A DNA stretch of 64,000 nucleotides from Lithospermum erythrorhizon. Its lineage: Eukaryota > Streptophyta > Magnoliopsida > Boraginales > Boraginaceae. The notes under the pieces are model-generated. The model saw only the letters and a list, made by a program, of their open reading frames with translations, ran no database searches and had not been told where the DNA came from. The stretch's first letter is position 1, and the number at the start of each line of letters is the position of its first letter. Made by a program: the position numbers and the translations under genes. This document shows, piece by piece, positions 46,720 through 57,429 of the stretch. Location: contig JADFUC010000169.1 in NCBI GenBank assembly GCA_019722365.1, forward strand, positions 1 through 64,000. The letters run 5' to 3'.

Positions 46720-47512
46720 TGTATCGTAGGTACAAACCCGGCAGCATGACTAAGACAAAGATCCCAGTGAGTTAACGCACGGCATTAATCAAGCGATCAA
46801 TCGCCGAGTCATGATCGGAGCATGTTGATTGAAAGGATCAATCAAGGAGTGCGATTGATATCGATTGAGGTTCAATCAGCAGACGGCATGATTAAGGCAA
46901 TCGGGCTTTAACGAGGAAGATTGACCGACGGTAGTCGTCAATCAAATACGAACGAGTTAACGGTGCTGATCATTAACCATGTAACTAGCGCATGCAATCA
47001 TGGATTGCCTGATGGATCTAAGCAATCAATAATGATTGATTACCGGGTTAATGCTTCAAAGGAAATTTTTCGTCGCTTAAGGTATCTCAACTACCGTCAA
47101 GATTGATGATCGTTAAATCGCTGATCGCTGATTGGCAATCATGATCAAGGGATTAATCAAAGCGTGATCTATGTTGGCTACGTAATGTCGCTGAGGATGC
47201 ATTATATAAATTAGAGCTACCTACTTTATAACATCAAGGTCGTCTTTAGCAATTATATGTGTGTTCGGTAGCACTAGAGCGATTCTTGTCAAGCACACAG
47301 AGTAAAGTCTAAGTAGTTTCCCTTATGTTTTTTTTGGTTGATTGCTTGTACTCATACTCAGATAGGCCTCGGCACATATAGTGGAACATGGAGTCACGGG
47401 AAGGTGACACACCAAGACAGACGTAGCTCGGCCCAACCCGTATAAAACTTTCTATGTCTTTTACTTTCTATTGTTATTACTTGAGTTAGCTAGTGCTACT
47501 CGCCTTTGAACA
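46720..47512 (+). mobile_element. Copia 5' LTR (family shared with 54709-55421)
   Basis: Starts TGTATCGTAGGTACAAAC. U3 is dense in GATCAATC/ATTGATT motifs. A TATA box (ATTATATAAATT) lies at 47202-47213, and TAGCAATTATAT, GATTCTTGTCAAGC and GCCCAACCCGTATAAAA recur in the minus-strand LTR at 54.7-55.4 kb. It ends just before a primer-site-like ATTGGTACATCAAGTGG (47513-47529), a degraded form of ATTGGTATCAGAGC. Its left edge abuts the interrupted Tat RT. Confidence 0.75.
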
Positions 47513-47579
47513 ATTGGTACATCAAGTGGTACGTAGTGAGGGAACACAAATAAAGACTAACATCTTGTGTTCAACTATC

Positions 47580-48055
47580 ATGGCTAGCTCAAATACTTTA
47601 ATTGATCCTCAACAGGCTATTGTCTCGTTCAGAGTTCCTCTGTTCAACAAAATTAATTTTGGATTCTGGAAAGATAGGATGAGAACGTACATTGACTCAA
47701 CTGAGTTTGGATTGTTGCGTGTTATTGATAAGGGAGATTATGAAGTCAAACTCAAGGATTGAGATAGTGACCTTACGGATGATGAGAAGAAAAGTTTCAA
47801 CTCAATAAAAAGGCAAGAAATATCATCTTGAGCTCTCTAACTCTTGATGAGTATAGTAGAGTCAGTGCATGTGAGACAGCGAAGGAGATGCGAGATGTGA
47901 GTATAGTAGAGTTAACCCTGCAAGTCTGGGTTGAATGTAGAATTTGTTGATCATTGTTGTCAAATTGTGGGAGATGGATTGGATCAACCTATATATTCAG
48001 AAAGAAAGGGAAACGTCTACATAATGAAAAATGAAGATGCAAGACAAATCCGGGA
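47580..48055 (+). pseudogene. Copia gag (UBN2-type), truncated
   Basis: From the ATG at 47580: MASSNTLIDPQQAIVSFRV, then LFNKINFGFWKDRMRTYI. This matches the N-terminus of plant copia gag (FxGxNYxxWKxRMxxFI). The first frame runs to 47762, and shifted frames continue with DDEKKSFNSI, LDEYSRVSACETAKEM (about 47842-47890, compare the conserved RVSxCxTAKEIWD). Homology ends near 48055, where an oppositely oriented gypsy gag begins. The rest of gag-pol and the 3' LTR are missing. Confidence 0.8.
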
Positions 48056-48057
48056 AC

Positions 48058-49610
48058 TTAGGGCGTGCCCCTACGGTTACGGCATGTATGTCCTGCTTGG
48101 CATAGGCCTCTATAGTGCTCCTCGAATCTCCCCCTTCCACTTCTGCCCCCAAAGATGAGATTTACTCTTCCGGTGATGTTGGGAGGTCCATCCTGGGATC
48201 CTGACCTGTCCTTGTCGAAGCTTCGATTCAGACTGTGGGTCTCCTTGTGGATATAATCCTTCAACTGCCCCCGCTGAATGAGTGTAGTTGTCGGTAGCAT
48301 GTACGTGATCCTTGTGGTAGTGGCAGAACTTGCTCATATCCCTCATAGTTTAGGAGGTCTTCTGCCGAGGTGGCCGTGGTAATAGTCTCCTGTCCTCAAT
48401 TTCTAGGAACACATTCCCGGCTGAGGTCTTCAAGGGAGTCAGATACTCGATCTTCCCTTCCTTCACCTCTTTCCTCTTCCTCGGATCACCCTGGAGGCGT
48501 GAGAAGGCACTCCCTCTCGGCAGGTCTGTCCGGGAGTATGCCCTGTCAGGCGCCCGGATCCTGTCCAAGGCGCTTCGCCTCCGGGGCTCGGCGCTCCGTC
48601 GTCGGTGATCATCTGCCGGACGCTTCCCTCGGCCCTTCTCAGCCCTCTTTTCTGCCTCCTCGATCCGAATGTATTTGTAATCGCATTCATTGACCTACTC
48701 CAAGTCCTCGGGCTACCTCTTAAGAAGGGATTCCTTAAACTTGCTCAGCGCTAAGCCCTCCACAAAGGCAATTACCGCAATCTTCTAATTAGCCCCGGGT
48801 ATTAGGTTGAACTCCGTTTGAAACCGCTCTTGGAAGGAAGCGATTGACTCGGTCTCCCGCTGCTTGAGGGTCATCAGAGAGTGCTCATCTTTATCCTGCC
48901 GAACCCGCCCCACATAGGTTCTAGTGAATCGGTTCTTAAGTTCCTCGAAGGATGTAATGCACCCCTCTGGCAACCGGTTGAACCACTTTAGCACTGGTCC
49001 GGCTAAGCTGGCCAGGAAAGCCCTGTTGTCCGGCTAGTGAAAAGACATCTAGGATTGGAACTCCATAATGTGTTCCTGCCGGCATGATGGCACCCCTTAT
49101 ATCGGGCGAAAAGGGAGCCAACCCTGCTAGCTCTGTGTTGGTCCCCCGCCTCGTCTGTCCAACAACTCGCGCAGAGAGAGCTTCCACCTGCCGCTGCAGG
49201 GCTGCCACTACATCCGGGGGAGGAGCCGGGGCCGCTGCTTCGTGGGTTGTGGCCTCATGGCGACTTTGCTGCCCCGTTGCCTGCTCATTCCCTCTCCGTA
49301 CCGGGGGAGTGTGGGTGTAGGTCTCCTTCCCTTCCTCCCGGATGGACGATACCTCCATGGGATTCTCCCTCCTCAGTTGGGGGAGTTGCTCCCGCAGCTG
49401 CTGCATCACGCTGGAAATGATGGTCCCCGTCATCTCATGGATTATCCCGGCCATCTCCGGTGGATGTGAATTACCCACCTTAGGCACGGTCCCCCCAGTC
49501 CGTAGGTTGACTGGTTCGGGGATATAGGCGAGGCATCGTTCTACGCTGATCATGGGGATCATCCAGGTTGAGGCCATCGTTTTCTTGTAGGTTGTTGACG
49601 TTACTCCCAT
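48058..49610 (-). pseudogene. Tat/Retand-type gypsy gag
   Basis: A 224-codon frame (49610-48936) opens the gag: a Pro/Arg-rich, partly coiled-coil N-terminal region (AALQRQVEALSARV) followed by LAPFSPDIRGAIMPAG, the segment preceding the capsid domain. Shifted frames continue with LKWFNRLPEGCITSFEELKN (about 48990-48930), TLKQRETESIASFQERFQ, an Arg/Glu-rich region (48690-48350) and KFCHYHKDHVHATDN (about 48330-48290), the CxxHxxxGHxTxxC zinc-knuckle site with its final Cys lost. GC content is high, as in the other gypsy gag. No pol follows. Confidence 0.85.
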
Positions 49611-49665
49611 TTGTTTCCATGATAACAGTTGAAAATGTGTGGGTGGTGACTTTCTTAATGCAAGT

Positions 49666-49684
49666 CTCCCACTGTGGTCGCCAA
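49666..49684 (-). other. Candidate primer binding site of the Tat-like element
   Basis: The minus strand reads TTGGCGACCACAGTGGGAG. Plant Tat/Ogre elements commonly carry TGGCGACTCxGCTGGGGA-like sites complementary to tRNA-Arg. This is a near match at the expected place, just upstream of gag. Confidence 0.5.
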
Positions 49685-50240
49685 TGATGATCTGGTCCGG
49701 TTTCGGTGCTGGGCCGGATCACAAATCCTCCAAGTCGAGCTTTGATACGCCTTGCTCCAAATGAGAGTTCCTGCAAAACAAGGACCGGTTGCCCAACCTG
49801 AAACACTCCAACGATCAAGTCAGTAACAGATCAAAAAAGTTTAGTTTTTGAAAGTAGCGTATTTGGGTATCAAAGTGAACTTACTTGATTTGACCTCAAG
49901 GTTTACCTTTTATAAGTGTCTTGGATGGTTACTTTGATCGGGCCTTGATAGCTCCTTCATTACCGATTAATGATTACCGGCTCATTATGGACTTAGTAAT
50001 TAACGACTTAATTATCACCTAATTCTGCCGAATCGAACCGTAACGGTTCTCCTTTCCTTACCGAGCTGGACAATTTAGCCCACTTAAATCGGGCTTTTGC
50101 ATTCTAGCCCACAGCCGTGGTCCAGGTCTATTTATTCGGTTATTTGGCGTATACTGCTAGGCTAAATGACTCGGCCCAATTAATTATGAGATTATCACCG
50201 GAAATTAATTCTCTAAGAGGAATTGAACTAGAAACCTCTT
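49685..50240 (-). mobile_element. Probable LTR of the Tat/Retand-like element
   Basis: Lies upstream of the primer site and gag on the minus strand. A TATA-like CTTATAAAAGG is at 49906-49916. U5-like sequence with CTTGTTTTGCAGGAACTC precedes the primer site. The outer boundary is estimated from the change in base composition near 50240. No partner LTR was found. Confidence 0.5.
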
Positions 50241-52302
50241 GAATAGAAGCTATGTTCGGATACTACTAGGCTAAATGACTTTGGTGGTGAAAAATATCTC
50301 AAATGTTAATATGTAATGTACTTTAATATTATTATGATAATTTTGATTCAAATCAAATCTATGTATCTCAATTAAGTATACAAATTTTGTTATTATTAAA
50401 AAATTAAATTGAAGAATATATAGACATATAAATTACATTGAGTTTATACAAATTGTAGATTTTAAATTTGAAGAAAGTGGGAGGCATTAATGTAGGCCTG
50501 AAAGGTGGATGAGCTGCTCAATATACGCATCAAATTTCAAGGTTTGTTTGTTTTGAGTGAAATTTGAGAAAATTTATTATTTTTTCTTGTTTGAAAACTC
50601 AAATACTAATATTTAATTTTCTTAGGAGAATAAATGACCACTCATTTTTCGCCATTATTCCCCCTCCCAAATTCAGGAAGAATGGAGGAGCATAATATTT
50701 ATAAAATATTTTAATACATTCACAGTAATTCTCTCTTCCCAAAATTATTGTATCCAAACAATAATTTATTTTATTTTTCCTGTTCACTCCGATTTCCTTT
50801 TCTTAGGTTAATTTTAAATATTTTCTCCCTCCCTAATTTATCCTGATCCAAACATATCATTAGAGTTTTTTATGTGTGGACAGATTTTAGAAGACTTGAA
50901 ACTTATATTCTATTCACTTAGAAGATTGGAATTCCTCCAATCTATCCAACTAAATATTGTAGATTATTACACTAGAGAATTTGGGTTTGTTTCAAAAATT
51001 AAAATTTATTTTAATGCTTTTTTTCCTTCCTCCTTGCAAGACAACATTATTTGTTTGTAATTATGCATTGGGTGAAAAAAAATGGAATTTCGTTTTCTTT
51101 CAATAGTTACAATTGTAATCCTTAAAATAATAAAATATATATTGGGAGTAGATTTTAGGAATTTTAATAGGGAAGCTGATGTGAATGTTTTTAATGCCTT
51201 CTTTTAATAACTATACGCCTTTTGTTGAGTCCGACTTCGGTTCTTACAAAAAATTTGTAAGCACGGTGCTTAATGGTGGTGCATACTATTATTCATAAAT
51301 TATCATATTTCAATATTATTAGTATTGATAAACTATGCTATTTCAACACTATTGGGGCATATTAGTTACAAAAATTTGTAAACATAAAAAAATCACTTCA
51401 AATATGAAATCCAATGGCAGTTTTTATACGGTGTTAATGATTTAATAACTATCTTTGTAGCTTCAAAATGTTTCAGTTTATGCTCCCAATTATGATGTTG
51501 ATATACAAAGAAAGATGTAGGGGCTAGTGAGACAGATGGGTTAGGCAGCTCACTGAGCTAACTAGCCTAAAAGGCAGCACCATGCTCGGTTCATTTTAGA
51601 TCGAGTCCAATTTCGAGTTCAGACTCATCTGAACCTAACCGACCGTATGGTTATGTTTAGCTCGATTTATGGACGAGTCTAACTGGAGCCAGTGTTTGCT
51701 CAAAGATGTAAACCAACTGAATTGAAAGTACAGCTTATGAAAGCATAGCTTCTACACAAACCAACCCCACCCACCGCTTATTGACCTGACAAATCTAACT
51801 AACTACCGAAATATGAATAGCCAAAGTCCCCACTAACACTAGTATTTATTATTTATATTTTAATTTCATCCCTATCCTCTTCTATCATTCGTGGATGACA
51901 ATGTATCCATACCCAAGTATATTTTATTGATAATATTAATTGCACGCTTTTCCTAGCTAGAAAGTAAAGTTGTAGTTACAAGTTCAAGATATAATGCAGC
52001 TGTCCCAATATTAGTTGCTCTTATCTATCACAACTCCTACTGGATCAACTTCAATACTTCTGTTCTGTTCTACACACAATCAGTTCTGTTATGTTACTTT
52101 TTCAAATATAAACATATGTGAAATCATGTTCCATTTCTCATATATGATTCAAGATTGCATGCCTATTGTCATTTTTCAAATCTCATTTTAGAATCTTAGC
52201 ATGGAAAGTTGACATGATTTTACCAATTTCTTACTCAAAATAAACAAATAAAAAACCAGAAAGGTTTGCCTGATTTATTGAGGGTTCGATCAGATATAGG
52301 GT
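50241..52302. other. AT-rich intergenic region upstream of the host gene
   Basis: No gene is recognised. Open frames at 50599-50787 (-) and 50872-51060 (+) are short and without motifs. A segment at 51590-51700, rich in GAGTC/GACTC-type words, is low-complexity. The promoter of the gene starting at 52303 must lie in the last part. I cannot single out a convincing TATA box. Confidence 0.45.
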
Positions 52303-53502
52303 ATGGATTATGTGAGGAGAAAGAGGGTGTTGGTTTATGCATTAGGGGCTTTAGGTGTGACTGGTTATGGTGCTTATAGGGTGTACAACTTGCCTCCTGT
52401 GATCAAGAAAAGGCGAAGATTGCTAAAGCTTTTAGGGGCATTTGTTAATATTGTTGAAATGGTGTCTGATTCAGCTGAGGTTGTTGGGATTGTTGCAAAT
52501 GATTTGAAACAGTATATACAATCTGATTCAGATGAAATCCCCAGAAGTTTTATGCAAATTTCCAAGATTTCGAGGTCTGTTGAGTTGTCTGAGTGTGTGA
52601 CTAGGATTACTAGAGCTGTTACAATTGGAATTCTGACAGGTTGTAAGTATGAAGGAGGGGATAATGGTGTTAGAACTAGTCCAACAACGTTATCTGATCG
52701 AGTTTTTGATAAGCTATTCTCGGATGCAGGGTCTGGTTTTGCTTCTGTGATTGTTGGGAGCTTGGCCAAGAATTTGGTTATGACTTGTTATGATATTTTG
52801 CAGTGTAACAAGTCCAATTCACATCACACAGATAATTTTGAAAATTTAAATCAAGATTTTACTGCTCCACAATGGGTTAATGTTCTCTGTGAAGAAAAAC
52901 TTAGGGGTCTGATGGGAGAATGCATACATACATTTGTGAGCACAGCAGTTTCTGTTTATCTTCTCAAGACAACGCATATCAACACTTATGATGAAATCTT
53001 CTCTGGTTTAACGAATGTGAAACATGATTCAAAAGTGAGAGATATGTTGGTTTCCTTGTGTAATGGGGCGGTAGAAACATTTGTCAAGACTTCCCACAAT
53101 GTCTTGACACATTCTGATCCAATTGTTGACTCAAAGTCGAGTTTCGGTAACAAATCCAATAGTGGAAGAATTAAAGCTGTTCAAAATGGAAAACTAATGT
53201 CAAGTACATGGAAGGGGTTGAGCAAGATGTCCTCAACTTTAGCAGTTTCTAGCAATAAGATGTTTCTGTTAGATGTAACCAGGCGGGTGACTTTGGAAAC
53301 CTTTAGATCTTTTATGAAGCTTCTGATTGAGAAAATCTCAGAGATTTTGATTAGAGGTGGGGATGTTTTCCAGGAAGAAGTGGTTGACAAGGGAACTGAA
53401 GCTTTCGAATATGCTAGTCGAAAGTCCTCAGCTGTAGTAACCATATGTCTGTCTTTATGTTTCCACATCCTAAATAGCCCTTGGATTTTGGTGGATACCT
53501 GA
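52303..53502 (+). CDS. PHLOEM PROTEIN 2-LIKE A10-like protein (399 aa), intact
   Basis: An uninterrupted 399-codon ORF from ATG to TGA, the only clean long gene in the window. The N-terminus is basic (VRRKR, residues 4-8), then a hydrophobic helix (about 9-30) and a second basic patch (KKRRRLLK, about 35-42). A signature-like stretch follows: FVNIVEMVSDSAEVVG and LKQYIQSDSDEIPRSFMQIS. Further conserved-looking parts are AGSGFASVIVGSLAKNLV, LRGLMGECIHTFVSTAVSVY, TYDEIFSGLTNVKHDSKVRD and LCNGAVETFVKTSHNVL. A hydrophobic C-terminus (about 378-396) could be a second membrane segment. Pattern and length fit the plant family annotated PP2-A10 / 'carbohydrate-binding protein-like', whose biochemical role is unclear. 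I see no canonical PP2/Nictaba lectin motif, so the inherited name may not reflect function. Single-exon structure is inferred. Confidence 0.85.
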   Translation: MDYVRRKRVLVYALGALGVTGYGAYRVYNLPPVIKKRRRLLKLLGAFVNIVEMVSDSAEVVGIVANDLKQYIQSDSDEIPRSFMQISKISRSVELSECVTRITRAVTIGILTGCKYEGGDNGVRTSPTTLSDRVFDKLFSDAGSGFASVIVGSLAKNLVMTCYDILQCNKSNSHHTDNFENLNQDFTAPQWVNVLCEEKLRGLMGECIHTFVSTAVSVYLLKTTHINTYDEIFSGLTNVKHDSKVRDMLVSLCNGAVETFVKTSHNVLTHSDPIVDSKSSFGNKSNSGRIKAVQNGKLMSSTWKGLSKMSSTLAVSSNKMFLLDVTRRVTLETFRSFMKLLIEKISEILIRGGDVFQEEVVDKGTEAFEYASRKSSAVVTICLSLCFHILNSPWILVDT

Positions 53503-54378
53503 TTTTACCAAACCTTACAATGGCCATGCAGTTGCCAACTACCCCTCACCAGATTCAATACATATTTATTATAGCAAGAACAAAGCATAGGTCTGTGTGA
53601 TGTTTTGAACTATACTTTCTTCTTTCTGTTTAATGGATCTTTTTTCCCAATATGGTGCAACTTCTTTAGTTTTGAATTGTGAAAGTTGGTTAGTTTATAT
53701 GTACGGAACGTGGACGTTCAATATGTTTGCTACAATTTCATCATCAATACATTCTTTTATGTACCAAAAACAAAGAAGATCAATTGATGTTCGGTGGAAC
53801 TGATGAGAATCCTTTAAACTGGGACGTATAGCCACAATTCCAATATGTTGACTAGTTAATAACTTAAAATCTTGGCCAATATGTGATGAAAGTGGACTGA
53901 GTGCAATTTTGATTTTAATACAAAATTTTTTTTATCTATGTTTAGGAATCTAATAAGCTTACGAGAATAGATATGAAGATGGTCCAAAAATCAACTTTGT
54001 AAATTTCTATCTTGAAGTAGTCCGCTATCTACTGCTCCGAGGCGGCACAAAAACTTGCTAAAACATGGATCTCTACAACTCAAACAAGAAGGTACAAACT
54101 CCTATCTCAACATCCAAGCAACAAATTTGACCACTGACTCAAATAACATCAAATTCGGTAAGACCGATATAAGACGGCAAAGGTACAAAGTGGTTGTGGA
54201 TATTGATGGACGGCGGAGAAGGAAAAATAAGGTGATGGAGATTTGGAATACCTGGCAGCTTGAGGAAAGCTTTGCTCAAAAGTGTAGGGAAACACCCTCT
54301 TCAATCTACCAATATTAAGAAGCAACAAAAATCTCCACTCAGAACAATCACAAAGCGTGTTGCGATAATTCTTTGTAA
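53503..54378. other. 3' flank of the host gene, noncoding
   Basis: AT-rich sequence containing the 3' UTR. No single AATAAA signal stands out. The short frame at 54055-54318 has no recognisable domain. Confidence 0.45.
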
Positions 54379-54678
54379 AATAGAGGTGAATTTGTTTCAA
54401 TTAAAATTGATCAATTTTCTATTGATAAAAATATTTCCCCCAATCTTGATAGTGAACCAAAATTATTATCCTTTAGAAAGAAAAATTCAAGTAAAATTAT
54501 GAGACTTGATTCTAGAATTATTTATTCTCAAATCACTTCTACTAAACCAAAATTTGATAATAATAATTCTCTATTTTCTAGAGGAAATAAGTTTTCATGT
54601 GAGGATAATTTATCTACCAATATTAGTGAGGATTTTTTATCTGATATTAGTGAGGATTGTTATCCCCAATGTTACTAA
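54379..54678 (+). other. Open frame rich in Asn, Ser, Lys and acidic residues, unrecognised
   Basis: About 99 codons are open between stops, with an in-frame ATG at 54499. The translation contains SIKIDQFSIDKNISPNLD, a Lys/Ser-rich part, NNNSLFSRGNK and a twice-repeated acidic phrase (NISEDFLSDISED). Such composition is seen in disordered regions of retroelement or pararetrovirus-like proteins, but no diagnostic motif (zinc knuckle, protease, RT) is present. It ends just before the minus-strand copia LTR. Confidence 0.25.
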
Positions 54679-54708
54679 AATAGGTAACGCTAAAATTCAA
54701 TTCATGCT

Positions 54709-55421
54709 TGACAATAGAAAGTAAATGAGAAAGTTTTTATACGGGTTGGGCGAAGCTTACGTCCACATCTTGAGTGTGTCGCACCCCATACCATGAGTGT
54801 TCATTTATGTGTGTAGGCTAACTTTGATGTCAATACAAGTAATCAACTAGAAAATACCTAAGCAAACTACTTAGACTTGTCTCTGATATGAGCTTGACAG
54901 AATCACTCTAATTCTTTTTCTCGCTCAAACTTACCGCAATATAATTGCTAGAACGGCCGATGCATGAAACTGAAGTAAAAGCTGCCGATTTATACTGCGT
55001 CCTCGGCAATTTGAATTCGTAGCCACCTTTTAATCGCGCTGATCGAGCCAGCGATCTTTGATTCTGATCTTCAATCTTGGCGGCTAGTTGAGATACATAG
55101 CGATCGGGAAAACTTTTCTTTGGCCCAACGTAATCCCGATCTCGGATTGATTTCTTCCCTCGAGCATGCAATCGCCCCACGATTGGACCCAATCATAAAT
55201 TTCCTTTCCATAGTTAATGATACCTTTCATTAACTCCTCGATGACTTGGTCAACTTGACTAAATGACGGATCTCGCTATTAATGCGCTTCATTATCAATC
55301 ATACAATCTTTGGTTGATCCTCGGTAAATCCTTGATTGATCCAAAAATTAATTTCCTCGTGCATTAACTACATTCTGATCTTTGTCTTGGTATTACTGCA
55401 GGAGTTTGTACCTACAAAACA
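54709..55421 (-). mobile_element. Copia LTR, minus strand, solo or truncated (same family as 46720-47512)
   Basis: On the minus strand it starts TGTTTTGTAGGTACAAACTC, parallel to TGTATCGTAGGTACAAACCC at 46720. Matching landmarks follow in the same order: ACTAAGACAAAGATC/ACCAAGACAAAGATC, a GATCAATCAAGG-rich U3, GTATCTCAACTA then CAAGATTGA, TAGCAATTATAT, GATTCTGTCAAGC, GTCTAAGTAGTTT and GCCCAACCCGTATAAA. The TATA-like CAGTATAAATC lies near 54997. No gag follows. The bases just outside the proposed ends (ATGCT and TGTCA) do not match, so it is not a clean solo LTR with a target duplication. Confidence 0.75.
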
Positions 55422-56149
55422 TGTCAACAAAACTCCCCACTTTTTGTATAGGACAAACCATGCGGGATAACAACCATTGAATGCGTCTAGAGTTCCACAA
55501 ACACACTTTGTGAGACTACGTTTAAGTGAGCCTAAGCTCCCACTCCTTTCGTACACCGAGTTTGCTACTTCAGGCAATAATCAAGACAAAGTAATATGGG
55601 GTTTTAAGCGAAACTAATTCAAATACACTCGTACACGTTACATTTGCATACTTGCTACATTCAAGCGAAAAGTGCTCCCCCACCGACTCATGGACCCATT
55701 TACTGGCTTATGCTGCACAATTGCTTAAGCACTCAGCGGATAAGATAGCAAACCATCGACAAACTTCCTGTAAAATTAGGTTAAACCAAAACAACGAAGA
55801 CTAGGACATGACAGTCATAATCAACACAACTCAACCCACGTACTTATCAAATGTGCAACCAAGCGCACGCTTTCTATGAAGTTAGCCATTCTTTAAGAGA
55901 ATCAAAGAGATACTTTAAGCGCAGCTTTTACTGATAGACAATAATGAATTAAAGGTATATACTACCTCGGGTCACATAAATAAAAACCTACTTGAGAGAA
56001 ATTTTTAAATAGGCGAGCAAGCCAAAATAATCTAAGTGTTAGCCTAGATATAACCTTAGAGGGTGAATAAGGTTTAGGATTAAGTTATTATTATCTTTTT
56101 GAGTTTAATTTAATAAGCGGAATTAACAAACAATAGGAATATAAATTAA
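55422..56149. other. Noncoding stretch, no recognised feature
   Basis: Moderately AT-rich. One short minus-strand frame (55368-55577) overlaps the LTR end and has no motif. Probably internal sequence or flank of neighbouring retroelements. Confidence 0.4.
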
Positions 56150-57425
56150 TTAGATAGACCAACTACCCAAGCTTCGAGAATGATTAGTCAAAAATTAAAC
56201 AACAAAAATATGATTAGCTAAAACAACAAGAATACTTGAAAGTAAAGAGTAAAGATAGTAAAGGCGATACCGCGATTTTAACGAGCGGTTCCTATTCTCG
56301 GCCAGGTAAAACTTTCAACCTCGGGATTTTTGGCAAAATAACTAGCTCTTGAAGAATTGTTTGATTACACACAAGCAACTTTTCAGAGACTATTATCAAA
56401 CACTAGCCTCGACAGTGACTCATTTTACCCATTAAGGATTTCGGCCTTTTAATCTACCTAGATTAGGAACCCAGAAATACCCTCTTAGGATTTCCAACTT
56501 TTACTACTCCAACTAGGAATAGCAAACCTGTGCTACACCACACAAGGATGCAAAGCACAAATCACAATTGAGGATTGAGTAATACAATTTTCTTGCTTGC
56601 CAACTAGGAACTACGCAAAAGATAATGAAGATTAAATGTGAGAGTTATTGACTTTTGCCTTTTTGAATTGGAAGGAATTTAATGCTTGAGAATTAGGTCA
56701 AAAAGGTTGGGGGTTTTAAAATAGAAGGGGACTTATATAGTGCGTAAGCGGTAGAAATTGGCGGCGCGCCGAGACACCATTGAGACCGGGGGGGTCTCGG
56801 TGGGGTCTCGATGAAGCGAGCTGCCGACTATAAGCCCCCTACGTGGCCCAGGCCCTATCGAGGCCGGGGTCTCGATCTTGAGGACCCTATCGGGGCCTCG
56901 CCCCTGGTGGTCTACCGATCATCGAGCCTGATCGAGACTCGGCCTACCGATGGGAGTACCGATGAATGTTTTTACTTCCAAAATATGGATCGTTTGAGCC
57001 AATTCGAAACAAAAATGACAGTCATTTTATGCGAGCCTTAACAATGAATCAATCTATATTTAGGATTAAAAACTCACGGACTATCAATTAAACAATTCAA
57101 AGATTAAAACCGCCAAGTCATTTCTCTGCATGCCAAAACAACGTATACTAACGTGTAGAGTTTCGCCTAGCGCCCTATAACAATAAAGATCACGAGCTCC
57201 TTGAATGGCTTGGCGTTTGTTAGACTCATCCCTTGAGCCTCGAACATCCCAATCAACTCTTTAAAGCGCTTGAACTTATTAAAGAATAAGCACGATTACC
57301 ACGTTCACTTGGCGAGTTAGTTCGTTTAAACAATTTGTTATCTTCAAAAAAGGTTTGTGTCGAATACCGTTGAGTCAGCACTGGTTTAACATAGCATGAG
57401 CCAATAACGGTCAACAAACTCAAAG
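56150..57425 (-). mobile_element. LTR-like block following an env-like tail and polypurine tract (SIRE-type copia candidate)
   Basis: The minus-strand order is polypurine tract (ending about 57430), U3-like sequence, a GC-rich segment (56765-56965), TATA box (CTATATAAGT, 56731-56740 reversed), then an R/U5-like part with TTGTGTGTAATCAAAC and TTCCTAGTTGG repeats. This is the layout expected of a 3' LTR. The exact TG...CA termini were not resolved and no second copy was found. Confidence 0.45.
56765..56965. repeat. GC-rich island of nested GATCGAGAC/GTCTCGAT motifs
   Basis: About 200 bases much richer in GC than the surroundings. They contain repeated GGGGTCTCG and ATCGAGNC words in both orientations: GGGGGGTCTCGGTGGGGTCTCG near 56788, CGAGGCCGGGGTCTCGATC near 56860, and GATCGAGACTCGGCC near 56930. 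It lies just upstream, on the minus strand, of the TATA box at 56731-56740, so it may be a U3 enhancer-like or CpG-rich segment. Confidence 0.6.
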
Positions 57426-57429
57426 CAGT

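Noticed and set aside
48370..49527. Plus-strand frames of 60-107 codons
   Set aside because: Shadows of the minus-strand Tat/Retand gag.
54379..54678. Possible endogenous pararetrovirus fragment
   Set aside because: Composition alone suggested it; no RT, protease, movement-protein or zinc-knuckle motif was found, so it is left unassigned.
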